NCBI GenBank assembly: GCA_963920765.1
Contig: OY987244.1
Span: forward strand, 1,924,501 to 1,988,500
From: Ulota crispa
Taxonomy: Eukaryota; Streptophyta; Bryopsida; Orthotrichales; Orthotrichaceae
Reading direction: 5' to 3'
Length of the DNA stretch: 64,000 bases
How positions within the stretch are numbered: position 1 is the first letter of the stretch; the number at the start of each line of letters is the position of its first letter. Shown here piece by piece: positions 46,144 to 57,484 of this stretch. The notes beneath the pieces are model-generated. The model did not search any database. It was not told the DNA's origin and saw only the letters and a program-made list of their open reading frames with translations. Both the position numbers and the translations under genes were made by a program.

Positions 46144-46866
46144 TTAACCCGTAAAGGACCAAAGTCCCCTCGGGACTTTTGGGATTTGGGGCATGTACTT
46201 ATGGCTAAATTACTTTGTGTAATTTTTTGAAACTTTTACGGAGGATGGGGAATTCAAAAATCTATGTGGGCATTTAATTTTTACCTCATTTTGACATTTA
46301 TTGAAGAATTTAAAATTGAATTTATGAGAATTTTAGTTCGGCAAGCAACCCAAAAACTTTTTAAAATTTGCATTTTTTTTAAATAAAAATTTGAGGTTAG
46401 TTCTTTGGACTTACGTATATGTGGGAAGTTTTGAATCATTCAATTCTAATTGATGAGATGAAAGTTATGAGAAGTTTTAGTTTGCAGGTAGGTGTAGAGA
46501 ATCTCAAAATTATGTCTACACGCAAACTAAAACTTCTCATAACTTTCATCTCATCAATTAGAATTGAATGATTCAAAGCTTCCCACATATACATAAGTCT
46601 AAAGAACTAACCTCAAATTTTTATTTTAAAAAAATGAAAATTAAAAAAAAAAAAATGGGCTGCCTGCCAAACTAAAATTTTCATAAATTCATTTTTTACT
46701 TCTTTAATAAATGTTGGAATGAGGAAAAAATTAAATGCCAACATAGGTTTTTGAATTCCCCATCTCCCATAAAAGTTTCAAAAAATCACACAAAGTAGTT
46801 TAGCCATAGGTACGTGCCCAAAATCCCATTTGTCCCCAAAAGGGGGCTTGGTCCTTTAGGGGTTAA
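46144..46866. mobile_element. TTAA-flanked foldback element, 0.72 kb
   Basis: TTAA at both ends, CCCGTAAAGGACCAAAGTCC on the left and CCCCTAAAGGACCAAGCCCC on the right (reverse complement). The two halves are inverted copies along their whole length (about 345 bp each), meeting at 46493-46523 around GTGTAGA...TCTACAC. Each arm matches one end of the 0.95-kb family (ACTTTGTGTAATTTTTTGAA, GGGGAATTCAAAAATCTA), so it is a rearranged derivative of that family. Confidence 0.92.
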
Positions 46867-47209
46867 TTAGATTTATGAGATTCAAGGGCAAAGGCAATAA
46901 TGATGTAGAGATTACAAAAGCTACCAAGTTTTCAAATGTTTTCCAAAGACACATTAATTTTTTACTTGTTAGTCAGAACTCAAAGTGTAGTTTCAGACTA
47001 AGTGCAAAATAGGAAATTGCATGTTGGATGTCTCCGTAGCATAATGTTAATTCTTCAACATATTAGACTCAATCAAATCTGTCTTTTGGGCATTCAAGAG
47101 TTATTCAAAAAAATTTAAGGTTTTGAGGTTTCTTGAGATAGTTTAAAAATCTAAAAATGTATATATGTGTGACAAAATGGGACTCAAAAAAAGAAATTAG
47201 TCACTATTC
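46867..47209. other. spacer, nothing recognised
   Basis: AT-rich, no open frame or repeat partner seen. Confidence 0.4.
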
Positions 47210-47448
47210 TTAACCCCTAAAGGATTGAGCGTGTCGCTAAGGCCAGTTCGGTACGGGTTGTTTTTCTTGTATTTGGAAAGGATCCACACCTCTATTACAT
47301 TTGAGATCAACAAAATAGTTGGAGAATAGATCAAAACGGTTTTAGTGAGCTAGCTTACCTGAGATCCCAAATTAAAACTTCTTATTGATAGCAAATGACA
47401 ATTATACGGCAGCATATATACTATGCCTTATGGTCCTTTAAGGGTTAC
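47210..47448 (+). mobile_element. TTAA-flanked MITE, 0.24-kb family (copy 3)
   Basis: TTAA CCCCTAAAGGATTGAGC at the left and GGTCCTTTAAGGG at the right, followed by TTAC (one base changed). Colinear with 26889-27123 through TTGTATTTGGAA, CACACCTCTA, GATCAACAAA and GATAGCAAATGACAATTAT. Confidence 0.85.
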
Positions 47449-48279
47449 ATCAAACCGTGAACTATGACCTCTATATTATATTTATAACTCTATATCATCA
47501 TATTCATAAGGTTGATTTTACTTTTGCAATAACCAATATGTTTTTTGATGAAAAGTGAAACCATATTTCCTAAATTTTGTTTAAAATAGATTGTGAACAA
47601 AATATTTTCACTTCTTTTATTTGACTATGATCTTATGATTTAAAGTTCTAACCACAACAATTGATCATCTTCAGATTGCTTGCTTTGTGAAGTCATATTT
47701 GAAGGGTCATGTTTTGAACTAAAAAAGATTGTTTTTTAATGAAACATTGTTGTATCATTCAAAATTCAGTGGTGCTTGGTTAGGGTCAACCTTTGTAAGA
47801 GCAACAATTGGATAAGGTCACAACCCCACTCCCCTTTTGCTCAAAAGCATGTGCTTGCATATGCTCAGCATTTTCTTTTCATCAATGCTCATTTTGACTC
47901 ATTAGTTAGAAAGGCGTTTGTTAATGTCCCAAGGACATGAGTGAGAAAGCACCTCCAAAGTTGTAACCCTTAGAATTAGGGAAAGTAATACAAATGGAGT
48001 GTTTGTTTATGATCAATGCTTGGATAAGGTTAACATTTTTTACTAGCCCAAAGTGTTGACGCTAACCAAACACCACTAGATAAAATATTTGCAAAGAAGG
48101 TTTTTAAAAATTAAGTTCTAAAAAATTAAGTAGGTACATAAGGATCTTAAAAAAAATGGGTGGATGAAATTAGACATTGTAATAACATATAGTTGCCTTT
48201 GTAAGTACAGAAGGATTCAAAATGGGTACTTTGGCATTTGAACGTTAATCATTGTATTAGTTGAATGAAGTTTAGAAGA
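47449..48279. other. intergenic, nothing recognised
   Basis: AT-rich, with no open frame longer than about 60 codons and no repeat partner seen. Confidence 0.4.
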
Positions 48280-48419
48280 TCAACCCTTGAACAGCCCTCG
48301 GGCTCTCGGCTACGGGACCGTATCAGCTGTTAAATACTGTTGCAACCAAGTGCAAAACAACGCCTTCAACCATCTAGAACATATGGCCAAAAAGGGCCTT
48401 TAAGCTATTCACGGGTTAA
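48280..48419 (-). mobile_element. short deletion derivative of the small TTAA MITE
   Basis: TCAA CCCTTGAACAGCCC at the left, CTATTCACGGG TTAA at the right, 140 bp. GGGCTCTCGGCTACGGGACC and TGTTGCAACCAA match the corresponding part of 24241-24441. Confidence 0.65.
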
Positions 48420-48807
48420 CCTCTAATGGATGTTGTATTGTACACGTTCTCGTGTATTGTATATGTGTGAGGTATTTGGGTAGCACATAAATCCCATTGG
48501 GATTGTGAATTTTAAGCCAAGTCATAAACATATTACTGATCACTTAGGATTTTTTTGGGAATTTTGGCATTTGTCATAAAGTCATTTCTTCAAATACTAA
48601 GTGGTTCTTGCACTCATACAATCAACACTTTTGATAAGCAACATCCTTTTGTTAGATTTTCTTTTGTATGAACATTTCACAAAGATTAACTTGAAAGTGT
48701 GTCAACCCATAACAACAATAAAAATGAACTCTCAAATCAAAACTCTACAACTGGATCAGCCATTAAATTTCAAAAATCGTTATTCATCAAAAAAATTGCA
48801 AATCAAT

Positions 48808-49756
48808 TTAATCCCTAAAGACCCAAGCCCTTTTTTTGTGAAAATCACTAAAAACTGCCACTTTTGGGGGAGGGAGTAGAAAGGTGGGAAAAAAAGTATT
48901 TTTTGGAAATTCAACAATAGGATCTTGCCCTAGACTATGGGAGGTACTTGTGTGAAAAAGATTAGCTCATTCTAGATAGAGGAGTGAGATATTGACATCT
49001 AAAGTGCAAAAAAATAAAAAGTTCCTTGCTGCTCAAAAATTTCAAAAGCCTTGATAGCTCCTATTTGAAAAAATTGCTCTATGCAAAGTTGAGGTTTTTT
49101 TCCCATGTAGAAGACCAAGTTAGGTATGTGTGGGAGAATTTTCAAATGAATTGGAGGTGTGGATCATACTTTGTAAAATCTTGCAATGCCATAAGGTCAT
49201 GAAATTTGCATATACACTAGGCAAAGTTGGAGGATATATGCAAAATTCAGAAATTTGAATTACTTTAATCCAAATGGTAAAAACCAAGGAATTTTAGTCT
49301 ACTACAACTTGGAAAAAAAAAGGTAAAAAAACAAATACACAAAAGAGTTCAAAAAAGTAAAGCACCAAATTTTACAAGGGGCAAAAGGAATGGAGGTTTG
49401 GGAGTCCCATACCTACCCGCAAACTAAAACCTCTCATAACTTTCATCTCATCGATCAAAATTGAATGATTCAAAACTTCCCACATATGTATAAATATAAA
49501 AAACCAATTTCAGATTTTGGTTTTAAAAAATGCAGTTTTTTTTTTAGCTACCTGATTCTCCCCCATTTTTCAGGTATTCTTGCATAACTTCTTCAATAAA
49601 TGTCAAAATGAAGAAAGAATTAGGTGCCCACGTAGATTTTTGAATTCCCCATCTTTCATAAAAGTTTCAGAAAATCACACAAAATAGTATAGCTGAAAGT
49701 ACATGCCCAAAACCCCACTTGGCCCCCAAGGGACCACTTAGGCCTTTAGGGATTAA
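48808..49756 (+). mobile_element. TTAA-flanked element, 0.95-kb family (copy 5, young)
   Basis: TTAA at both ends. Ends TCCCTAAAGACCCAAGCCC and, in reverse complement, TCCCTAAAGGCCTAAGTGG. Nearly identical to the inverted copy at 42372-43320 and a closer relative of 28275-29222 than of the others. No coding capacity. Confidence 0.92.
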
Positions 49757-50477
49757 AGAACTGAAAAACTCAAAAATTGTCAATATTTAAGAATACTTAA
49801 AAATATAATGAATACAACTTTAGAATATTAGTTAAATTTTCAATTTCAATTATGCCTGTACTTTATACTTGAAAAAAATAAATACTGAATCCAACCATAT
49901 GGGTGTAATCTAATATCCCAAACATAAATTCTGTTCTCGAATCAAAAGCAAACAATTCCTCACAGTAGCATTTCAATAATGCTATTTGAAAGCCTTCAAA
50001 TAAGTTACAGGATGTTCAGGGGTTTATGAATCCTGGTAATTATAGGCAGAGTTATAATGAAAATGGTGTTGGACAGTTGGCACACGTCAGAGCCTCTTTG
50101 CACAAGAAAAGTTTGTGTGCTTGTATTTAATAATTATCTGAAAATGTAGGTGGTTGTTACAATTTTGCAAATTCTGGTGTAAAGTGAATTAACCATGAAA
50201 TTAAAAATTAAAAATTTAATTGGCCAGATATCGTTTTAGATTGGCATTTAATACAAAAAGGAGCGTACATTACTGGATTGGTTATTTGTAGGTGGTCATG
50301 ATCCATGCAACGGTAGGTCTTTATAATATGCCTTGTATGCAAGTAGAATTTGTGAGGGCAAACTATAATGTGCCCGCAAAGTTGGCTATGAGCATCTTCA
50401 CCTTTACGGCAAAGACAAGGAACTGTTCAAAAAATTCTGCCATCAAATATTTGAATTGGAGTTGTGACATAACATTG
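49757..50477. other. intergenic, nothing recognised
   Basis: AT-rich spacer. The plus frame at 50292-50558 is short and runs into the next transposon, so it is not called. Confidence 0.4.
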
Positions 50478-51415
50478 TTAACTCCTAAAGGATCGTTGTC
50501 CCTTTGGGGGACAGGTTGGACTTTGGGCATGTACCTATGGTTAAATTACTTTGTGTGATTTTCTGAAATTTTTATTGAAGGTGGGGAATTCAAAAATCTA
50601 CATGTGCATCTAATTTATTCTTCATTCCGACATTTGACGAAGAAGTCATGCATGGATTTCAGAAAATTTGGGGAGGACTGCCTAACCGGGCAGCCCAAAA
50701 ACTTCTTTAAAAATTACTTTAAAAAAAAATCAAATTTGAAATTGGTTCTTTAGATTTTTATATTCATGAGAAGTTTTAAATCATTCAGTCTCAATCAATG
50801 ATATGAAAGTTATGAGGAGTTTTTGTTTGCGGGCAGTTATGGAATCTCTACTCTAAAATAAACTTTGAAGTCCTTTATTTTACTCAATTTTCAATATTTT
50901 GGAAAAAAGAAAAAACCAAAGGAAGTAGATTGTTTATCACAACATTATCATTGTTGGGATTTGCATTTTTCATTTCCATAATTAAATTCTCAACAATTTA
51001 GTGATTTGACTCATTCTCTACTTCTTTTTACTTATTATTTTTTCCCATGTGTTGTATAGTTCCAATTGATTTGAAAATTCTCCCACACATACCTAACCTG
51101 ATCTCCTACATGGAATAACTAAAGCGCAACTTTGGGTAGAGCAATTTTTTTGTTATAAGAGTAGTCAAAGGCTTCTAAAAATTTTGGACAGCATGGAAAA
51201 AAACTTTTTTTTTCATTTTAGATGTAAATATCTCACTCCTCTCCATTTGGAATGAGCTGATTTCTTTCCCACAAGTACCTCTTCTAGTCTAGGGCAAGAT
51301 CCTACGGATGAACTTCCCAAAAACAAAACATAAAATCCATTTTTTCTAAACCTCCTAAAAGTGGCAGTTTTTAGTGATTCTAGCAGAAAAAAGGGCTTGG
51401 TCCTTTAGAAGTTAA
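50478..51415 (-). mobile_element. TTAA-flanked element, 0.93-kb family (copy 6)
   Basis: TTAA CTCCTAAAGGATCG at the left and GGCTTGGTCCTTTAGAAG TTAA at the right. The reverse complement is colinear with 22451-23371 and 48808-49756 (AAAAACTGCCACTTTT, CTCATAACTTTCATATCATTG). Its right TTAA is shared with the next element. Confidence 0.9.
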
Positions 51416-51768
51416 CCCCTAAACGTTAGCATGGACAAAAAACGTCCTTTGCCTCCGAAAAAAGACTTTGTATCCCACATAAAGACTAATTTTGATCTGA
51501 TTTTTTTTCAGAAGTGATCATAAATGTGTAGTACATCATGGAAGGCAAAAAATTACCTCTTGAGATACATTCATTTTATTTTGTAATCCAAATTGTGATA
51601 CATAGTGTTAGCTCCCAAGCTGCCTTTTTTGCAATTTTCATGAGGGCACCATGCACTATTGACTTTTCCAACTTTTTGAAGCAATACTACTGGTGCCCAT
51701 GTGCATAAAACTGTAGAATGCTACAGACAGGGCAAGCCACGGTGATCCATCCGTCCTTTAAGGGTTAT
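51412..51768. mobile_element. TTAA-flanked element, 0.36 kb
   Basis: TTAA CCCCTAAACGTTAGC at the left, CCGTCCTTTAAGGG followed by TTAT at the right. The ends are inverted repeats in their first 8-9 bases. It abuts the previous element through one TTAA. Confidence 0.75.
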
Positions 51769-51868
51769 CCTTCACTAGGGAGGTCTTCTTGCTCCCCAAA
51801 TAAAAGGATCTTCTAGTGAATGCCATTCACCAGCTCTGGCCTCCTCTGGTCAAGGATCAATCAACATT

Positions 51869-51970
51869 GAGAGTTTATAACTAAATCCTCTCCCAAGTAT
51901 ATAGGGAGGGATATTCCTCCACGGTTGGGGGAGGTATAAACCCTGGTGAACAATGTTATGGAGTGACATC
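51869..51970 (-). repeat. dispersed repeat with TATA-like core (partner at 8092-8186)
   Basis: The reverse complement of this stretch matches 8092-8186, including GGAATATCCCTCCCTATATA here against GGAATATGCCTCCCTATATA there. The surrounding 51769-52109 holds nothing else recognisable. Confidence 0.7.
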
Positions 51971-52109
51971 CATATTTATCATACACATAATAAAATATTA
52001 ATTATGGGTTGAAAACAATCATGTTAAATCATTAGTAAAATTTTGAACTCTCCAAGAGGCTTTTATTTTTTGACTCTCTTAAAATTTTATTGAGCCTAGG
52101 CTGGATACA

Positions 52110-53077
52110 TTAACCCGTAAAGGTCTAAAGGCCCAAGTGTTTGTTGAACAACCACTTGAGAACTCAGGTAGGGTCATATGGAGTTAGTTTTTATTGGATG
52201 TTCTCAAAACTGTTAAACAAGGTGTAGAAATGTATCTCCCAAGTGGAAATATGATTTTTTCCCTAATCAAATGCTCAATTCAAAAGTTATGCTACCCAAA
52301 ATAATTTTGGCAGCTTGGGCAATTTGGGCACCCTTGGAGAATCTTATGCTAAAACTCTCATCAACTTTTGAAATTTGGCAAGTATGTAATTAAAAAGACA
52401 TGGTGTACAATTGTCAAATAATTAAATAAATGGAGGTCTCACATCAAGTTCTAAAGGAAGTCAAACTTTGTTAACTATCTTCGGGCAGTTTCAAGAAAAA
52501 ATGTTTTCTTCTAACTTTGGGGCCAATTGTCTTTCATTCTACGAATCCGATGCTTTTGAATTTTTTTTCAAACATTCCAAATGTTTGTTTCTAACTTTTC
52601 ACAATTTAGAATTCAAATAAAAGATGTCCCCAATGCACAAGAAATCGTGAAAGAATGACTAATGCTTTGCCAATTTACTTAACCTCCTTATACTACAGGG
52701 CAATTTAGAGTAAACTAGATTCATAATTTGCTCTTGAAACCTTTCATGAGTGTACCTAACAAGATTTAGATATCAATAGAAAAAAACTTTAATTCATGCC
52801 GACCAAAAATTCAACTCCAAAGAGGCTCAAAGACTGATGACCCATTTGGGCAGGGACAAAAAAATATTTTTTATAAATTTTGAATGCTATAATCCTTCAA
52901 TTTGCAAGGTCAAATGGGCTAAATTTTTTTGCACTCAATATTGAAATATTTTACTACAATTTTGTAAGGTTGAAGTTTCAAAAATAGTTTTCAAATTAAA
53001 ATCCACATCAACATATTGGAAAAACACAAATTTTGGCAGTTTTTGGTGAAAACATCCCTTGAGCCTTCAAGGGTTAA
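52110..53077 (+). mobile_element. TTAA-flanked element, 0.97-kb family (uninterrupted copy)
   Basis: TTAA CCCGTAAAGGTCTAAAGG at the left and CCCTTGAGCCTTCAAGGG TTAA at the right. Colinear with the 29219 element minus its nested insertion. Shared blocks include GAGAACTCAGGTAGGGTCAT, TTTTTATTGGATGTTCTCAA and GGTGTACAATTGTCAAA. Confidence 0.88.
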
Positions 53078-53608
53078 AAGCATGTGTGAAGTGTATGACT
53101 TTCCAATTTTACATCACAAAAAGCATTTATATACAATTGTAATCTAGTCCTTGTATGAAGGACCTTAGCCACATGCACAATCCAAAACAATTTAAAAAAG
53201 CACTGTACTCATAAAATATGTACATGTACCCACTAGTCATTATCCAAGTACTTCACTCATCTATAAAATAGAATAAAATAAAATTTACGCTTCTATTTGA
53301 CCACATCTTTGTCCAATTGGAATGCACTACAATATAACTTTCATGATTGCATTGAACTCAAAGGGTGGGTGCAAACATGGGATTAGTGATTGTTGTTGTA
53401 ATAAGTACATATTTTGGGATCCTTTTTGAGACTTGTTAAGGGCCTCTTGGAGGGTTCAAAATTTTGCTAATAAAAGTGCAAGCAAAACTCTTAACAACAA
53501 AAGGTGAATATTGTCACCATGGCAACACATGGTTTGACACAAGACACGTGGGACTCAAAAAGTAGCTTGAAATACACGCAATTGACAAAACCTTGTTGAA
53601 AGCCTTCC
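53078..53608. other. intergenic, nothing recognised
   Basis: AT-rich spacer without a supported feature. Confidence 0.4.
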
Positions 53609-53970
53609 TTAATTCCTAAAGGACCAAGTATTTGTTCAACAAACACTTGAGAACTTGGGTAGGGTCATATGAAGTCAATTTTACTGAATGTTCTCAAAAT
53701 TGTTACACAAAATGTATGTATGTATAACCAATTAGATGTAATTTTTCCACAATTGGATGCTCAATTCAAGAGATATGCCATCCAAAAAAATTTGTACAAC
53801 TTGGGCAATTTGGACATCTTTGAAGAATCTTATGCTAAAATTCTCATCAACTTTATATGTACATAACTAATAAAATATGGTATTAAATTACCAAAAATAA
53901 AATAAAAATTGAACTATCAAATCACATTTTAAGAAGAATCAAATTTTGTTAACTATGTCTGGGCAGTTTC
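53609..53970 (+). mobile_element. truncated TTAA element, 0.97-kb family
   Basis: TTAA TTCCTAAAGGACCAAG starts it and the sequence follows 52110-53077 (GGTAGGGTCATATGAAGTCA, GTTCTCAAAATTGTTACACA) as far as CTGGGCAGTTTCA. The right half is missing. Confidence 0.82.
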
Positions 53971-54372
53971 ATTTACAAAAAGTGGCTTCACAAGGAACAC
54001 CTAGTTGAATCTTCTTAATTCAAAAACATGTTGAAATTGAACTTACACTCATAAAGTGTCTACACCTAATTGCTTCGTTGTAGCGAAATTGGTCATTATA
54101 TGTTTTTCCCTAAAATGTAGGAGTTGTGCCAATCAGAGCCTATGGTTGATTTTGGGCACATCTAAACCAACACTTTGAAAACTCGAAAATTATGCATACA
54201 GCGTCCCAAAAACATAGGCAAAATACAAAAATACAAAAATGTACATTAAAATGGCAACAAAACCTAACAAGTACTGAGACACCATATCCCAAGGGAAAAG
54301 CCAATCGAAAATCAAATGAAAAGTAGACACTAAAACTCTTAGGAATAAATTTTCTTAAAAATAATAATTTGG
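53971..54372. other. intergenic, nothing recognised
   Basis: AT-rich spacer between the truncated TTAA element and the Helitron. Confidence 0.35.
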
Positions 54373-54697
54373 ACTATATATAGAATAAAACACAGTGGCG
54401 ATCCTTTTGTTGCGTGGGTCAAAAACAACCACTTTTCAGTTGGCATGGGTAAGAAAAATGTATTATTGCGTAAGAAAAATGTATTATTGCGTGGGTAAAA
54501 AATGAAAAATATTTTTTTGGTGTGGATAAAGAACAAAATGCATTTTGCATAATTGGCCCTGATTTTGGATTTTGTGGGTAAAAAACAACAATGTATTTTA
54601 TTGCAAAACAAATAACATTTTACTACGTAAATTTTTTTTACATAATTGAGCTTGAAATTATTTTACGTCTAGTCAAACGTACGAATACCTATACTAG
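54373..54697 (+). mobile_element. non-autonomous Helitron, 325 bp, decayed ends
   Basis: Starts ACTATATATAGAATAAAACA (first base changed from the usual T) and ends TACCTATACTAG before a T. The subterminal hairpin is degraded. Colinear with the ends of 44994-45533 (CTTGAAATTATTTT, ATCCTTTTGTTGCGTGGGT) and carries the same TGCGTGGGTAAAAA-type repeats. Confidence 0.68.
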
Positions 54698-54899
54698 TGT
54701 TCTATAGCATGGAGGAGAATTGCAATTGCTAAACTTTGCTTTCAAAAAATTAAAAATGTGGAAAAAAATGCCTATTCTACCGTCGAGGTACAATAGTTCC
54801 ACATAATTAAATGTGTATTTAGATGCTAATAGCTGTTACCTTATTTGATTATTGGCAATTGACACTTGACAATTGTTGTGTCATTCAAATTAGAATGTG

Positions 54900-55015
54900 G
54901 TTGGTACATGTATCTATATGTATATGTCTCTATGTATGTATGTGTGTATATATACATACATATATATACATATATATATATGTATATATATATATATATG
55001 TATATATATTCTCAC
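54900..55015. repeat. TATG/TA microsatellite
   Basis: Mixed TATG, GTAT and TA repeats, imperfect. Open frames across it are artefacts. Confidence 0.93.
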
Positions 55016-55148
55016 ATCCAAAATACAAGTAAATAGTTGAATTACATATCCAATATATATAAATACATATATGTATTTTGTATATTATGTTTCATTTGTA
55101 ATATTGAAAATGATTAAATATGCTCATTATGAACCCAATTATTATATA

Positions 55149-55648
55149 CTAGTATATAGGCACATGCTTTGCATGAATTGGACATGTATGGGTAATGCAA
55201 CATTCAATTTTATAAAAAAATAACATCTCACAAATCAATTGGTCTAAAGTCTAATCCTAATTTATTTTACAAAAATTCAATATCTCACAATTGGTTTAGA
55301 ATTTAACTTTGATGCACCATCATTTTGGTTCTTTTTGGAAACCAAAAGTAGTAATTACCCTCATCACAATGCTCTTATTTTATACTTTGCTAGGGGACGT
55401 TTGGTGTTTTGTTGTTTTTCTAACACATGGTTGGAGGGTGTTTGGTGTTTCATATTTGAGGCATCCTTTATGTTTCAACTTCCACCAAAAAGTTCTAAAA
55501 GATTTTGGAAAAGAACATGGTTGGAGGGTGCTTGGTGTTTTGTATTTAGGGCATTTTTTATTACTTCAACTTCCACCAAAAAAATCTAGAAACTTCTAGA
55601 AGAGGGCGTTGAATCAATAAGGGTTAAGCTCACATTTAGTAGTATAGA
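55149..55648 (-). mobile_element. non-autonomous Helitron, 500 bp
   Basis: On the minus strand it starts TCTATACTACTAAATG (5' end at 55648, preceded by A) and ends with the hairpin CATGCAAAGCATG, then TGCCTATATA, then CTAG before a T. It holds a tandem duplication of about 100 bp (ACATGGTTGGAGGGTG... twice). No coding capacity. Confidence 0.78.
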
Positions 55649-57102
55649 TGTATGTAACTATTGTACATATTGTTTTGGAAATGATATTTTATATAACTCA
55701 ATGAATTCAATAGAGTACAATGTAATCGTTTATCAAAATTTGGAATTGGTATTCAACATTATACTACTAAAGCTGTTAAGCTCTATATTTTGAGGTTTTA
55801 TGTAACGTGTTTTCATTTATGGTTATAAAATTCTTGATTGAAAGTATTGATGAAAGTTTATAAAGTTGAAACCTTATTCCACCTCACTAACATATAAAAT
55901 TTCAACAACAAATCTTCAAGTTGTAGTTTGAAGCTCCAAATTTAAGAATCTGCAAACCTAATGTTAAGTATTCTAATTATATGAGGTTTGAACAATTTTA
56001 GCTTGCTCACCTTCTCCCACCCCATCTAAATTATACTACAACGAAAGTAGGCTACAATCTTGAAAACCTAATAGAACACTCATTGTACGTTCTACTTAAA
56101 AGAGACCTTTTGTTTGTAGTATTACAAACTTCTAAATAATTTGAAAGGCCTCGACCCACAACATAATAATGCACACTTTTTTTTAATTTCTTAACTAGAC
56201 ACAAGTATGCAAGGCAACTTTTTGTAAAAATCTAAGTATAACATATTAAATAATTTGGAAAAGCTATTGCAAGAAAATAACTATTTAACAAGTTACACCA
56301 AATGGTGCATTTAAGTTACCCTAACAATTAGGTTGCTTTACCTTGATACATGTGACTCACCCTTGACCACCTAGAGGGGCATGTAACTCTATATGCTACA
56401 AGAATTTTTGGTTGTGGTTAAATTTCCACCTTCCCTTCTCCTTAGCTTTGGAGCTTGTTGGTGCACCCAACCTGTGCTTGCTTTCACCATTACTTACCAC
56501 AATAATTGACAAAATTTTATTGTTATCTTGATAAATGTTTAAATAGTGTGAGATGTCAAAAAAAAAGTATGAGGCAACCTAAATGCACTATTTGATGTAC
56601 TCATATAGCTAAATATATGTTAATTCTTTTTGAACGCCTTACAAAATATTCCATTCTGCATGAACAAAATCTCCAACAGTCCTTCGTACATAATTATTTG
56701 TATACTTACTTCTGCATGGCCACAATTAGATGAAATAACACGTGTTTGAACGAATCAATAATATAATGAACTGGATGTAAACAGATGTCAAGCATAAACT
56801 ACTTCATCTTGCCGGTGAAGATTCGCATTAAATTTACATCACCTTAGAAAATTGAAAGAAAATTGAAGAAAGAAAATCCGGGATCCCAATTTCCAACGCA
56901 CTCATAATTGACTGTAGTAGAACGGCCCTCCCGTGTCGGAGCGGCACTCGTCCAATGAGCGAGCAGGCATGGGAGATGGAAGAATGCTAAGCTTAATTCC
57001 GGGGGAGGCTGGCTGCATTCATGCCATTCATGGCGTCTTCAGCAATCATCGCATCTTCACAGCCAACTGTTGATATTTATGAAGTTTAACAATTTCTTTT
57101 TG
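55649..57102. other. AT-rich spacer upstream of the cereblon gene
   Basis: No gene recognised. ATACTACTAAAGCTG near 55761 resembles a Helitron 5' end but no partner end was found. Positions 56880-57060 are GC-richer; the minus strand there reads EDAMNGMNAASLPRN, which is not enough to call an exon. Confidence 0.4.
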
Positions 57103-57484
57103 GGAATTGATATGTTTACCACACCTTTTCCACTATTCTGCCACACCTACTATATATGGTCATCATTTATGATATTATAATAGGTAATGGATCAAGGGCA
57201 AAACATCACTAAATTGAAAATATAGTTTGACATAAAATTTGCAATTGCAGCTTTACTTTTTGTATCAACTAAACTTAACATAATTTATATTTTTTTTATT
57301 GTTACTATGAGCAAGATTTGGAGCTGAAAAATAAAGTTGCAATTGCAAATTTTATGTCAAACTATATCTTCAGATTAGTGATGTTTTGCTTGTGGTCCAT
57401 ACTTACTATAATATCATAAGTATTGGCCACATGCAATAAGTGTGATAGAATAGTTGAAAACGTGTGATACATATATCAATTCCC
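57103..57484. mobile_element. foldback MITE with about 150-bp inverted repeats
   Basis: The left end GGGAATTGATATGTTTACCA is mirrored by the right end (reverse complement GGGAATTGATATATGTATCA). The arms extend through CATCACTAA and TTTGACATAAAATTTGCAAT to a loop near 57240-57330. TTTCTTTTT (57094-57102) and TTTCTTTTC (57485-57493) flank it, a 9-bp duplication with one mismatch, as for Mutator-like elements. It lies about 100 bp upstream of the probable CRBN transcription start. Confidence 0.87.

Noticed and set aside
55755-55800. ATACTACTAAAGCTG, considered as a second Helitron 5' end
   Set aside because: It lacks the starting TC and a partner 3' end.
56985-57070. Minus-strand EDAMNGMNAASLPRN, reminiscent of an RNA-recognition motif exon
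   Set aside because: Only about 20 codons, with no RNP motifs and no neighbouring exon in phase.
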